Shown: piece by piece, positions 9,113-17,930 of the stretch
Layout: each line of letters opens with the position of its first letter
Position numbering within the stretch: position 1 is the stretch's first letter
The notes under the pieces: generated by a model
Told to the model about the DNA's origin: nothing
Database searches by the model: none
What the model saw: the letters and a program-made list of their open reading frames with translations, nothing else
Translations under genes and position numbers: made by a program
Assembly: GCF_000277405.1 (NCBI RefSeq)
Contig: NC_017741.1
Location: 1,116,001-1,180,000, forward strand
Reading direction: 5' to 3'
DNA: 64,000 nucleotides
DNA from: Helicobacter pylori Shi112
GTDB lineage: Bacteria > Campylobacterota > Campylobacteria > Campylobacterales > Helicobacteraceae

Positions 9113-9796
9113 ATGGGTTATCAATTGTTTGAATTTGAAAATTTGAAAGATTGCCACAAGGCTTTAACAGAGCGTTTTAAAGAATTTTTTAACACCGCCT
9201 TAAAAAAGCACCATCAAGTTTCTATCGCTTTTTCTGGAGGCCGTTCGCCCATTGGTTTGTTGCAAAAATTGAGCGTTTTAGATCTCAAATGGCATGCGTG
9301 TTTAGTCAGTTTGGTGGATGAGCGCATTATAGACACAAATCATGATGATAGCAACACCAAATTATTGCACGACTACTTGTTGCAAAATAACGCCTTAAAA
9401 GCTTCTTTCATCCCGCTTTTGCCTGAAAAGATTTCTAACGATACAAACGCGCTTTTTAATTTTGCTAACCAGCATTTCAAACAGCCCCATTTAGCCATTT
9501 TGGGCATGGGGACTGACGGGCATACGGCTAGCCTTTTTCCTGAAACGAGCGCTTTTTTAAACGAAGAAAAAGAAAATATCGTCTTAGTTAAGCCAGCTAA
9601 CGCTCCTTATGAGCGCTTGAGCATGTCTATTAACGCCTTAGAAAATTGCGAAAAACTTTTTTTAAGCATTAGCGGAGCGCAAAAAAGGGGAGTTTTAGAA
9701 AACGCTTTAAAAGAAAACGCTCCCTATTCTCTGCCGATTGCTCGGATTTTACATTCTCAAAAAGTTACCACGGAGGTGTTTTATGCCAAAAACTGA
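9113..9796 (+). CDS. pgl: 6-phosphogluconolactonase
   Basis: Hydrolyses 6-phosphogluconolactone, the product of Zwf, to 6-phosphogluconate. 227 residues, DevB/Pgl type (glucosamine-6-phosphate isomerase fold). SGGRSP at 41-46 binds phosphate, the DERIID segment is at 70-74, and [13 protein letters not shown] at 131-143 is the family signature with the catalytic Asp-Gly-His. AAAGGG precedes the ATG. Its last 14 nt overlap the start of glk, implying translational coupling. Confidence 0.96.
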   Translation: MGYQLFEFENLKDCHKALTERFKEFFNTALKKHHQVSIAFSGGRSPIGLLQKLSVLDLKWHACLVSLVDERIIDTNHDDSNTKLLHDYLLQNNALKASFIPLLPEKISNDTNALFNFANQHFKQPHLAILGMGTDGHTASLFPETSAFLNEEKENIVLVKPANAPYERLSMSINALENCEKLFLSISGAQKRGVLENALKENAPYSLPIARILHSQKVTTEVFYAKN

Positions 9797-10793
9797 AACT
9801 TACCCAAGACTATTAGCCGATATTGGTGGCACGAACGCGCGCTTTGGTTTAGAAGTCGCCCCACGACAGATTGAATGCATTGAAGTCTTGCCATGCAAAG
9901 ATTTTGAAAGCTTGAGCGATGCGGTGCGATTTTATCTTTCTAAATGCAAAGAAAGCCTTAAACTGCACCCTATTTATGGCTCTTTTGCGGTGGCTACGCC
10001 CATTATGGGGGATTTTGTCCAAATGACTAACAACCATTGGACTTTTTCTATTGAAACGACACGGCAATGTTTGGATTTAAAAAAATTGCTTGTCATCAAC
10101 GATTTTGTCGCGCAAGCCTATGCCATTAGCGCGATGCAAGAAAACGATCTGGCTCAAATAGGCGGGATTAAATGTGAAATCAACGCTCCTAAAGCGATTT
10201 TAGGGCCAGGAACTGGGCTTGGGGTAAGCACTCTTATCCAAAACAGCGATGGCTCTTTAAAAGTCTTGCCCGGTGAAGGGGGGCATGTGAGCTTCGCCCC
10301 TTTTGATGATTTAGAAATTTTAGTGTGGCAATACGCCCGCTCTAAATTCAATCATGTGAGCGCGGAAAGGTTTTTGAGCGGGAGCGGTTTGGTGTTGATT
10401 TATGAAGCCCTGTCTAAGCGCAAAGGCTTAGAAAAAATGGCGAAGTTAAGCAAGGCTGAATTAACCCCACAAATCATTAGCGAACGCGCTTTGAATGGGG
10501 ATTACCCTATATGCCGATTGACTTTGGATACTTTTTGCTCCATGCTAGGCACGCTCGCTGCTGATGTGGCTCTCACTTTGGGGGCTAGAGGGGGCGTGTA
10601 TTTGTGTGGGGGGATTATCCCGCGATTCATTGATTATTTTAAAACTTCGCCCTTTAGAGCGCGTTTTGAAACGAAAGGGCGCATGGGAGCGTTTCTCGCT
10701 TCTATCCCTGTGCATGTCGTGCTGAAAAAAACTCCGGGACTTGATGGGGCGGGCATTGCATTAGAGAATTATTTACTGCATGATAAGATATAG
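9783..10793 (+). CDS. glk: Glucokinase
   Basis: Phosphorylates glucose with ATP to give the Zwf substrate. 336 residues, proteobacterial Glk family. Phosphate-1 motif DIGGTNAR at 13-20, VINDFVAQA around 100, LGPGTGLG phosphate-2 loop near 139-146, and LPGEGGH in the sugar site. The start is the ATG at 9783, 5 nt after GGAGG, inside the pgl tail; the frame is open upstream but there is no signal for an earlier start. Last gene of the zwf-pgl-glk operon. Confidence 0.96.
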   Translation: MPKTETYPRLLADIGGTNARFGLEVAPRQIECIEVLPCKDFESLSDAVRFYLSKCKESLKLHPIYGSFAVATPIMGDFVQMTNNHWTFSIETTRQCLDLKKLLVINDFVAQAYAISAMQENDLAQIGGIKCEINAPKAILGPGTGLGVSTLIQNSDGSLKVLPGEGGHVSFAPFDDLEILVWQYARSKFNHVSAERFLSGSGLVLIYEALSKRKGLEKMAKLSKAELTPQIISERALNGDYPICRLTLDTFCSMLGTLAADVALTLGARGGVYLCGGIIPRFIDYFKTSPFRARFETKGRMGAFLASIPVHVVLKKTPGLDGAGIALENYLLHDKI

Positions 10794-10918
10794 CAGTATT
10801 AAGAATAGGAGCGGCTTATACAAGGGGTGTGTTTAAGTGCACCAAACAACGATACCATATAACCAACAATTATAAAATTAGTTAAACCTATAAAAACATA
10901 AGCAAACCATAAAAACGA

Positions 10919-10924
10919 TACAAT
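10919..10924 (+). promoter_or_regulatory. -10 box of cad
   Basis: TACAAT 31 nt before the cad ATG in the 161-bp glk-cad gap, which is otherwise AT-rich with no gene. An AAGGAG ribosome site follows at 10944. Confidence 0.5.
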
Positions 10925-10954
10925 AGCGACACTTTAATCAAACAAGGAGTTTTA

Positions 10955-12001
10955 ATGAGAGTTCAATCTAAAGGTTTTGCTATTTTTTCTAAAGACGGGC
11001 ATTTCAAACCCCATGATTTTAGCCGCCATGCTGTAGGCCCTAAAGATGTGTTGATTGACATTCTTTATGCAGGGATTTGCCATAGCGATATTCATAGCGC
11101 TTATAGCGAATGGAAAGAAGGCATTTATCCTATGATTCCTGGGCATGAAATTGCTGGGGTCATCAAAGAAGTGGGTAAGGAAGTTAAGAAATTTAAAATT
11201 GGCGATGCGGTGGGCGTGGGCTGTTTTGTCAATTCATGCAAAGCGTGTAAGCCTTGTAAAGAACACCAAGAGCAATTTTGCGCCAAAACGGTATTCACTT
11301 ACGATTGTTTGGATTATTTCCATGACAACGAACCCCACATGGGCGGATACTCTAACAATATTGTCGTGGATGAAAACTATGTGATTAGCGTGGATAAAAA
11401 CGCTCCTTTAGAAAAAGTAGCCCCCTTGCTTTGCGCGGGCATCACCACTTATTCGCCCTTAAAATTTTCTAAGGTTACTAAAGGCACAAAAGTTGGCGTC
11501 GCTGGGTTTGGTGGGCTAGGAAGCATGGCGGTTAAATACGCTGTGGCTATGGGGGCTGAAGTGAGCGTTTTTGCAAGAAATGAACACAAAAAACAAAACG
11601 CTTTAAGCATGGGGGTTAAACATTTCTACACTGACCCTAAACAATGCAAAGAAGAATTGGATTTTATCATTTCAACCATTCCTACCCATTATGATTTAAA
11701 AGACTACCTCAAGCTCTTAACTTATAATGGCGATCTAGCCCTTGTGGGGCTCCCCCCTGCAGAAGTCGCTCCAGTGCTTAGCGTTTTTGATTTTATCTTT
11801 TTAGGCAATCGCAAGGTTTATGGCTCATTGATTGGGGGCATTAAAGAAACCCAAGAGATGATGGATTTTTCTGTCAAACACAATATTTACCCTGAAATAG
11901 ATTTGATTTTAGGCAAGGATATTGACACCGCCTATCATAACCTAACCCATGGGAAAGCGAAATTCCGCTATGTGATTGATATGAAAAAATCGTTTGATTA
12001 A
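10955..12001 (+). CDS. cad: Zinc-dependent cinnamyl alcohol dehydrogenase-type MDR enzyme
   Basis: NADP-dependent alcohol/aldehyde oxidoreductase of the medium-chain family (HP1104). 348 residues. Catalytic zinc ligands Cys 42, His 64-Glu 65 (GHE) and Cys 160; structural zinc ligands Cys 95, 98, 101 and 109 in NSCKACKPC...C; Rossmann GFGGLGS near 184-190. The H. pylori enzyme is known to act on a broad range of aromatic and aliphatic aldehydes and alcohols; the in vivo substrate is unclear. AAGGAG precedes the start. The TAA stop overlaps the convergent glycosyltransferase stop through a shared TTAA. Confidence 0.95.
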   Translation: MRVQSKGFAIFSKDGHFKPHDFSRHAVGPKDVLIDILYAGICHSDIHSAYSEWKEGIYPMIPGHEIAGVIKEVGKEVKKFKIGDAVGVGCFVNSCKACKPCKEHQEQFCAKTVFTYDCLDYFHDNEPHMGGYSNNIVVDENYVISVDKNAPLEKVAPLLCAGITTYSPLKFSKVTKGTKVGVAGFGGLGSMAVKYAVAMGAEVSVFARNEHKKQNALSMGVKHFYTDPKQCKEELDFIISTIPTHYDLKDYLKLLTYNGDLALVGLPPAEVAPVLSVFDFIFLGNRKVYGSLIGGIKETQEMMDFSVKHNIYPEIDLILGKDIDTAYHNLTHGKAKFRYVIDMKKSFD

Positions 12002-13173
12002 AGGCTTTGGCTCTGGCTCTTTTTTAAGAGCTTGAGTAGGATTTTTTTAACAATCCCATGAAGCCCTAGGATTTTAAGGGTTTTACTAATAAGACTCTTA
12101 AGCGGTATGAGAATGCAGTATTTAAATAGTCTTCGCCTTGCGTTTTTGGGAGTCTCATGAATATGTAAAGAATAATGATTTAAAAATGTCTTAAAAGCGT
12201 CATGGGCGATCTGCTCTTCAGTCTTCCATAAAGGGAAGTAGTAATGGTAAGCGATAATGCTATGGTAGTAGTGCCATTTTTCGCTGCTTATCTCCCCACC
12301 TCCTGTAATCAAATAAGACCAATCGCTCATAAATGGGGTTTTAGCCAAAGCGTTCAGCCACAAATCCGCTTTTAAACCAAAAGGATATGTCCAAGGTTTT
12401 ATTTGAAAATAAGGATGAGAGTCGTATTGTATAACGATAGGTTCTCTTAAGGCTTGTTTAATGGTGTTATGATAAATTGCATTGACCACACCCCTTAAAT
12501 GCTCTTCAGAAAGACGATAATAGTGTGGGAAAATGCAATACTCTATTTTTAATGGTGCGATCTTTGATCGACAAAATTCTGTTAATTGCGGTTCTTTATC
12601 TATTTTTTGTGTGCGCATGGTTTCTAATATTTTTTTACAAAATTGATTTTTTCGCTGGTAAGTTAAGTTGCAATAAAAAAAGCCTTCATATGGGTATATT
12701 TTGTCATAAACCCCATAAAAATAATTCTCATCATCTTCTTTAATGTTTAAGAAATCAGCGCTAAATTCATTGCAAAAGATGACATCCACATCGCTCCACA
12801 CCATTTTGGAATATTTGGGGAACAAATCCGCCAAAAAATACTTCACTAACACCATTTTAGAAAAACGCTTGGTGAAATCCTCATCAAAAGGGTTAGGGAT
12901 AGTGTCTAAAAAAGGTTCAATGTCTTTCACTTCTAAAGCAGCAAATTCTTTAAAAGGCTCTGCGATTTGGTGGAGCTTTGCTTTATCTTCTCCATTCAAG
13001 CCTACCGCTAAAGCGTATAGGGTGTAACGAATTTTTTTATTGGCTTTAGCGATGCTTTCTAGCAAGGAATAAATGCATGTGCCCGCAGGAATGAGGTAAT
13101 TCTTATCAAAAGCAAAAGCGATAGGGATATGAAAATCTTGTTCTTTAAGAGAATGGCTTGAATCTGAAGTCAT
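11998..13173 (-). CDS. GT8-family LPS glycosyltransferase, copy A
   Basis: 391 residues of the RfaJ-like GT8 family (HP1105-like), transferring a sugar from a nucleotide donor to LPS at the inner membrane. N-terminal HIPIAFAFDKNYLIPAG, metal-binding DxD at 128-130 (SDVDV) and the C-terminal KPWTYPFG that closes the donor site. The C-terminus is basic and amphipathic, suiting membrane association. Residues 1-155 are identical to copy B and the middle (about 156-270) is divergent, so acceptor choice probably differs. HP1105 family members have been linked to GlcNAc addition in LPS; I cannot assign a linkage to this copy. The ribosome site (AAGGG, 12 nt away) is weak. Confidence 0.88.
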   Translation of the reverse strand: MTSDSSHSLKEQDFHIPIAFAFDKNYLIPAGTCIYSLLESIAKANKKIRYTLYALAVGLNGEDKAKLHQIAEPFKEFAALEVKDIEPFLDTIPNPFDEDFTKRFSKMVLVKYFLADLFPKYSKMVWSDVDVIFCNEFSADFLNIKEDDENYFYGVYDKIYPYEGFFYCNLTYQRKNQFCKKILETMRTQKIDKEPQLTEFCRSKIAPLKIEYCIFPHYYRLSEEHLRGVVNAIYHNTIKQALREPIVIQYDSHPYFQIKPWTYPFGLKADLWLNALAKTPFMSDWSYLITGGGEISSEKWHYYHSIIAYHYYFPLWKTEEQIAHDAFKTFLNHYSLHIHETPKNARRRLFKYCILIPLKSLISKTLKILGLHGIVKKILLKLLKKSQSQSL

Positions 13174-13272
13174 AAAAATTAAACGCCCTTTTTTGAAGCT
13201 ATTTTATCCAAAAAAACCAAACTTGAAAGGGTTCTGTTTTTAGTTTTTATGTTGTTTTTAATGAAAATTAAT
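12708..13272. repeat. 565-bp exact direct repeat, copy A
   Basis: Reading base by base, 12708-13272 is identical to 14032-14596, at an offset of 1324. It covers the first 155 codons of the glycosyltransferase gene plus its whole upstream leader and putative promoter (a TAAAAT-type -10). Identity ends abruptly at both sides. Confidence 0.95.
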
Positions 13273-13306
13273 AAATTAATTAAAGAAAGGTTTTAACCCC
13301 TTTACT

Positions 13307-14497
13307 CTAGCTCTTTTTTAAGAGCTTGAGTAGGATTTTTTTAACAATCCCATGAAGCCCTAAAACTCTAAGGATCTTACTAACCACCCTTTTAGCTAAC
13401 GCTTTAGGCATAAAAAACCCAAAGTAAATAAGCTTATTGAAAAATTTTTTCACCAAACCACAAGTTAATCCAAAAACTCTTGAATGGATTTTCCTTTCTT
13501 TAAACACAACAAGCAAATACGATTTGAAAAACAAATACGGAGCCTTAAAAAGAATTTCTTTTGAAGGCGCTGTTGAAGAAAAATAATGTTGTTGAGCCAT
13601 TTTTGTGGTGTAAAAGCTCTCATTGGTGTGCATTTTTTTAGTGTAATCGCTCATAAATGGGGTTTTAGCCAAAGCGTTCAGCCACAAATCCGCTTTTAAA
13701 CCAAAAGGGTAATCCCAAGGCTTCACCGCCCCCCACCAAGCGTCATAGTGGATAATGGTAGGGTTTTTGAGCGCCTCTAAAATGGTTTTCTTGTAATTCT
13801 CGTTTAAATACGCGTTAGAAAAATCTTTAATGGTGTAATAGAAAGGGAAAATGCAATACTCAATCCCTAAAGCTTGCATGTTAGGCCAACACCATTTCGT
13901 AAAATCCAACTCCTCTGTAGTCTCATTCCCCTTTAAAAGATCATGCATTCTTAAGGTGAAATTTTTCTTGCGCTGGTAATCTAAATTACAGAACAAAAAC
14001 CCTTCCATCATGTGGTGCTTTTCAACTTCTAAAACCCCATAAAAATAATTCTCATCATCTTCTTTAATGTTTAAGAAATCAGCGCTAAATTCATTGCAAA
14101 AGATGACATCCACATCGCTCCACACCATTTTGGAATATTTGGGGAACAAATCCGCCAAAAAATACTTCACTAACACCATTTTAGAAAAACGCTTGGTGAA
14201 ATCCTCATCAAAAGGGTTAGGGATAGTGTCTAAAAAAGGTTCAATGTCTTTCACTTCTAAAGCAGCAAATTCTTTAAAAGGCTCTGCGATTTGGTGGAGC
14301 TTTGCTTTATCTTCTCCATTCAAGCCTACCGCTAAAGCGTATAGGGTGTAACGAATTTTTTTATTGGCTTTAGCGATGCTTTCTAGCAAGGAATAAATGC
14401 ATGTGCCCGCAGGAATGAGGTAATTCTTATCAAAAGCAAAAGCGATAGGGATATGAAAATCTTGTTCTTTAAGAGAATGGCTTGAATCTGAAGTCAT
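13307..14497 (-). CDS. GT8-family LPS glycosyltransferase, copy B
   Basis: 396 residues, paralogue of the gene immediately downstream. Same first 155 residues including the DxD at 128-130; its own middle region with two WW/KPW elements (DAWWGAVKPWDYPFG); then a shared block from about GLKADLWLNALAKTPFMSD; an extra basic segment of about 45 residues; and the shared C-terminal LGLHGIVKKILLKLLKKS. The pattern identical head, unique middle, shared block, unique segment, shared tail indicates duplication followed by recombination with a diverged allele. Donor and acceptor are unknown. The start is supported by the GT8 N-terminus; the ribosome site is as weak as in copy A. Confidence 0.88.
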   Translation of the reverse strand: MTSDSSHSLKEQDFHIPIAFAFDKNYLIPAGTCIYSLLESIAKANKKIRYTLYALAVGLNGEDKAKLHQIAEPFKEFAALEVKDIEPFLDTIPNPFDEDFTKRFSKMVLVKYFLADLFPKYSKMVWSDVDVIFCNEFSADFLNIKEDDENYFYGVLEVEKHHMMEGFLFCNLDYQRKKNFTLRMHDLLKGNETTEELDFTKWCWPNMQALGIEYCIFPFYYTIKDFSNAYLNENYKKTILEALKNPTIIHYDAWWGAVKPWDYPFGLKADLWLNALAKTPFMSDYTKKMHTNESFYTTKMAQQHYFSSTAPSKEILFKAPYLFFKSYLLVVFKERKIHSRVFGLTCGLVKKFFNKLIYFGFFMPKALAKRVVSKILRVLGLHGIVKKILLKLLKKS

Positions 14498-14596
14498 AAA
14501 AATTAAACGCCCTTTTTTGAAGCTATTTTATCCAAAAAAACCAAACTTGAAAGGGTTCTGTTTTTAGTTTTTATGTTGTTTTTAATGAAAATTAAT
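14032..14596. repeat. 565-bp exact direct repeat, copy B
   Basis: Second copy of the repeat described at 12708-13272. A crossover between the copies would delete 1324 bp and leave one chimeric glycosyltransferase gene made of the copy B leader/head and the copy A tail. Confidence 0.95.
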
Positions 14597-14677
14597 TTAA
14601 AATCGTATCTTGCCTTTAAGCGTTGCTATTTTAAATGCTGCAATTTTAAAAGATGATGAAAGGGGCTGTATTCTCAT

Positions 14678-15985
14678 TTGATTTTCTTAAAAAAATCTCT
14701 TTGCGCGTTGTTATTTTCAGGTTTTTTAACACCACCCTTAATAAAAGCGGCCAGTTTTGTCTATGACTTGAAGTTTATGAGCTTTAATTTCAATTTAGTG
14801 GCCCCAGCCAACAACCCCTATTGGAATAGCCTAACCAAAATGCAAGGGCGTCTCATGCCTCAAATTGGCGTTCAATTAGACAAAAGACAGGCCTTGATGT
14901 TTGGAGCGTGGTTCATTCAAAATTTGCACACGCATTATAGTTATTTCCCTTATTCATGGGGGGTTACGATGTATTACCAATACATAGGGAAAAATTTGAG
15001 ATTTTTTTTAGGCATTGTGCCACGAAGCTATCAAATAGGGCATTACCCTTTAAGCGCTTTTAAAAAACTTTTTTGGTTTATAGACCCTACTTTTAGGGGA
15101 GGAGCGTTCCAATTCAAACCGGCTTATGATCCTAATCGCTGGTGGAACGGGTGGTTTGAGGGCGTTGTTGATTGGTATGGGGGGCGTAATTGGAACAACC
15201 AACCCAAAAAGAAAAATTACGATTTTGATCAATTCTTGTATTTTGCTTCTTCAGAATTTCAGTTTCTTAAAGGGTATTTAGGTTTAGGGGGACAACTTGT
15301 CATTTTTCATAACGCTAACTCTCATAGCATGGGAGATAACTACCCTTATGGCGGAAATTCCTACTTAAAACCAGGCGATGCAACCCCACAATGGCCTAAT
15401 GGCTACCCCTATTTCAGTCAAAAAAATAACCCACAAGGCGGAGAAATAGGGAAATACTCTAACCCCACTATTTTAGATAGAGTCTATTACCACGCTTATC
15501 TTAAAGCGGATTTTAAAAATCTCATGCCTTATATGGATAATATTTTTATGACTTTCGGCACGCAGTCGTCTCAAACCCATTATTGCGTGCGTTATGCTAG
15601 CGAGTGTAAAAACGCCCGATTTTATAACAGCTTTGGGGGGGAATTTTACGCTCAAGCGCAATACAAGGGCTTTGGGATTTTTAACAGATACTATTTTTCC
15701 AACAAACCCCAAATGCACTTTTATGCCACTTATGGCCAATCCCTTTATACCGGGTTGCCATGGTATAGAGCCCCTAATTTTGACATGATAGGGCTTTATT
15801 ATGTTTATAAAAATAAATGGGTGAGCGTGCGAGCGGATGCGTTTTTTAACTTTTTAGGTGGGGGCGATGGGTATCATTTGTATGGGAAAGGGGGCAAGTG
15901 GATCACCACTTATCAGCAATTCTTAACCCTAACCATAGACACACGAGAGTTAATTGATTTTGTCAAATCTAAAACCTCTAAATAA
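14678..15985 (+). CDS. Putative outer-membrane beta-barrel protein (HP1106-like)
   Basis: 435 residues of unknown function. Signal peptide (about 1-25, ending in LIKA) and then a sequence very rich in Trp, Tyr, Phe and Gly with alternating strands, such as WGVTMYYQYIGKNLRFFLG and the closing QQFLTLTIDTRELIDFV. The composition is that of a porin-like barrel and resembles H. pylori Hof-type proteins, but I cannot place it in a named family. The start is a TTG, 11 nt after AAGGGG; no other start precedes the signal peptide and a stop lies just upstream. It is next to an Hor protein gene, convergently. Confidence 0.7.
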   Translation: MIFLKKSLCALLFSGFLTPPLIKAASFVYDLKFMSFNFNLVAPANNPYWNSLTKMQGRLMPQIGVQLDKRQALMFGAWFIQNLHTHYSYFPYSWGVTMYYQYIGKNLRFFLGIVPRSYQIGHYPLSAFKKLFWFIDPTFRGGAFQFKPAYDPNRWWNGWFEGVVDWYGGRNWNNQPKKKNYDFDQFLYFASSEFQFLKGYLGLGGQLVIFHNANSHSMGDNYPYGGNSYLKPGDATPQWPNGYPYFSQKNNPQGGEIGKYSNPTILDRVYYHAYLKADFKNLMPYMDNIFMTFGTQSSQTHYCVRYASECKNARFYNSFGGEFYAQAQYKGFGIFNRYYFSNKPQMHFYATYGQSLYTGLPWYRAPNFDMIGLYYVYKNKWVSVRADAFFNFLGGGDGYHLYGKGGKWITTYQQFLTLTIDTRELIDFVKSKTSK

Positions 15986-15991
15986 CCATAT

Positions 15992-16663
15992 CTAAAAATT
16001 ATAGATATAATTGAAATAGGCGACCGGTAAGCGGTGCCATAAAGTAGTCGCGCTCAAGCCATCAACGATTTCAGTTCTTTTGTTAGGAATGAAAGGGAAT
16101 TTCAACCCAAAAGTGATTTCATTGTGGAAAAAGCCAAAACGAAAACCCACTTTCACAAGCAATTGGAAAAGCGAATTTTCTTTGCCTAAATTTTGAGCGA
16201 TAACCCCATGCATAGCCCCTCCTGGCATGTAAGTCGCCCCGGCGATGCCTAAGCCAAACTCTAACCCTAAAAACATCTTTTGCGAATTGAAAGCGTCCCA
16301 CAAACCGCTAAATTCTAAACCATAGGTAGAAATATAGGATTTGTGAGAAGAAAAGGTCTGATCATAAAACAACCCGTAACGAAAACCCACATGCTCTACA
16401 GCTTGCGTTTTAGCCACAAATTTCCCCCCTAACACCACACCAAAGCCATTGCCGGTCATAAAATACGATTTATCTACAGACTCGGTGCTAAAAGATGTGT
16501 TGATTGCGCTAAGTTGATACCCAACCCCTAAATAAAATGTGTTCCTGTCCGCTAATTTAGGTTTTTTTGATTTTTCATCAAGCTCTGCCTCTGTGGCTTG
16601 AAGCGATGATAATAACGCCATGCCCATCAATATTTTAACCATTGTTTTATTTGTTCCATTCAT
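15992..16663 (-). CDS. horH: Hor-family outer-membrane protein
   Basis: 223 residues (HP1107-like). A signal peptide (hydrophobic 9-23, cleavage after QATEA) precedes an eight-strand-like barrel with the Hop/Hor features FYLGVGYQLS near the start of the mature protein, GFRYGLFYD in the middle and a C-terminal FNYIYNF that ends in the terminal Phe used by the BAM complex. The ATG at 16663 with AAGGA 8 nt upstream is preferred over a GTG ten codons earlier. It is separated by only 6 nt from the convergent barrel gene. Role unknown; Hor proteins form one of the paralogous outer-membrane protein families of this species. Confidence 0.85.
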   Translation of the reverse strand: MNGTNKTMVKILMGMALLSSLQATEAELDEKSKKPKLADRNTFYLGVGYQLSAINTSFSTESVDKSYFMTGNGFGVVLGGKFVAKTQAVEHVGFRYGLFYDQTFSSHKSYISTYGLEFSGLWDAFNSQKMFLGLEFGLGIAGATYMPGGAMHGVIAQNLGKENSLFQLLVKVGFRFGFFHNEITFGLKFPFIPNKRTEIVDGLSATTLWHRLPVAYFNYIYNF

Positions 16664-16896
16664 AACCCAATTCCTTATGTTATCCTGCCCCACACTTGCC
16701 CCATACAGACTAAAATCAAATCACACCTTAAATAATAACAAAGTTTAAAATAAATATTAGTGATTTTTATTAAGAACGCCTATCTTTTTAGAATAAATAG
16801 CCATAAAATAGCCATAATTCTTGTGGGTATGCCCCCATTTTTCTATAAAAATTCCTAAAAAGATATTGTTATAAGACACATTAATAGTTTTTTTTG

Positions 16897-16902
16897 TATA
16901 AT
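16897..16902 (+). promoter_or_regulatory. -10 box of the porCDAB operon
   Basis: Perfect TATAAT preceded by TG (extended -10), 50 nt before the porC ATG, in a 290-bp AT-rich gap. AAGGAG follows at 16937-16942. Confidence 0.65.
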
Positions 16903-16952
16903 TCTAGGCTAAATTCAATTTATTTTATACGATATTAAGGAGACATATTACC

Positions 16953-17513
16953 ATGTTTCAAATTAGATGGCATGCACGAGCGGGTCAAGGCGCTATCACC
17001 GGCGCTAAAGGGCTGGCTGATGTGATTTCAAAAACAGGCAAAGAAGTGCAAGCGTTCGCTTCCTATGGTTCAGCTAAAAGGGGGGCTGCTATGATGGCTT
17101 ATAACCGCATTGATAATGAGCCTATTTTAAACCATGAACGCTTCATGCAGCCTGATTATGTGCTGGTGATTGATCCGGGTTTGGTTTTCATTGAAAACAT
17201 CTTCGCTAATGAAAAAGAAGACACGACCTATATCATCACTAGCTATCTTAACAAAGAAGAATTGTTTGAAAAAAAACCTGAATTAAAAACCCGTAAGGTG
17301 TTTTTAGTGGATTGTTTAAAAATCTCTATGGAAACCTTAAAACGCCCTATCCCTAACACGCCCATGCTAGGGGCGTTAATGAAAGTGTCTGGCATGCTTG
17401 AAATCGGGGCTTTTAAAGAAGCTTTTAAGAAAGTTTTAGGCAAAAAACTCACGCAAGAAGTCATTGACGCTAACATGCTCGCTATCCAAAGAGCTTATGA
17501 AGAAGTTCAATAA
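16953..17513 (+). CDS. porC: Pyruvate:ferredoxin/flavodoxin oxidoreductase, gamma subunit
   Basis: 186 residues. The small domain III-type subunit of the four-subunit pyruvate oxidoreductase, which makes acetyl-CoA and CO2 from pyruvate and passes electrons to flavodoxin. The N-terminus IRWHARAGQGAITGAKGLA is the family hallmark (GxGGQG-like loop seen as RAGQGA), and SYGSAKRGAAMMAYNRI contains the conserved RGA motif. First of four tightly spaced genes, 15 nt before porD, with a strong AAGGAG site and an extended -10 upstream. H. pylori depends on this oxygen-sensitive enzyme because it lacks a pyruvate dehydrogenase complex. Confidence 0.96.
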   Translation: MFQIRWHARAGQGAITGAKGLADVISKTGKEVQAFASYGSAKRGAAMMAYNRIDNEPILNHERFMQPDYVLVIDPGLVFIENIFANEKEDTTYIITSYLNKEELFEKKPELKTRKVFLVDCLKISMETLKRPIPNTPMLGALMKVSGMLEIGAFKEAFKKVLGKKLTQEVIDANMLAIQRAYEEVQ

Positions 17514-17528
17514 TATTAAGGAACAAAG

Positions 17529-17921
17529 ATGAAAGATTGGAATGAATTTGAAATGGGAGCGGTGCTCTTCCCTTTTGAAAAAAACGCACAAAGCGAAATG
17601 GAAAAACACAATGATGAGCGCCATTACACCGAGCAAAGCTACTTCACCACTTCAGTGGCTCATTGGCGCGTGTCTAAGCCTGTGCATAACAATAGCATTT
17701 GCATCAACTGCTTTAATTGTTGGGTTTATTGCCCAGATGCTGCTATTCTTTCAAGAGAGGGCAAGTTAAAAGGCGTGGATTATTCTCATTGTAAAGGCTG
17801 TGGCGTGTGTGTGGATGTCTGCCCCACCAACCCTAAATCGCTATGGATGTTTGAAGAACAAATTGATCCTGCTAGCGCTCTCACTCAATGGCCGCAAAAA
17901 CAAGAAAAGAAAAAATCGTAA
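17529..17921 (+). CDS. porD: Pyruvate oxidoreductase, delta (2x[4Fe-4S] ferredoxin) subunit
   Basis: 130 residues. Two ferredoxin cluster motifs carry electrons from the thiamine site to flavodoxin: CINCFNCWVYCP and CKGCGVCVDVCP, each CxxCxxCxxxCP. The N-terminal ~50 residues are an extension with no cysteine; the tail is Lys/Gln-rich. It lies 15 nt after porC and 9 nt before porA. Confidence 0.97.
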   Translation: MKDWNEFEMGAVLFPFEKNAQSEMEKHNDERHYTEQSYFTTSVAHWRVSKPVHNNSICINCFNCWVYCPDAAILSREGKLKGVDYSHCKGCGVCVDVCPTNPKSLWMFEEQIDPASALTQWPQKQEKKKS

Positions 17922-17930
17922 GGAAAAAAT

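Noticed and set aside
10794-10954. Small RNA or gene between glk and cad
   Set aside because: Only an AT-rich promoter-like stretch is seen; no hairpin-plus-T terminator and no coding frame.
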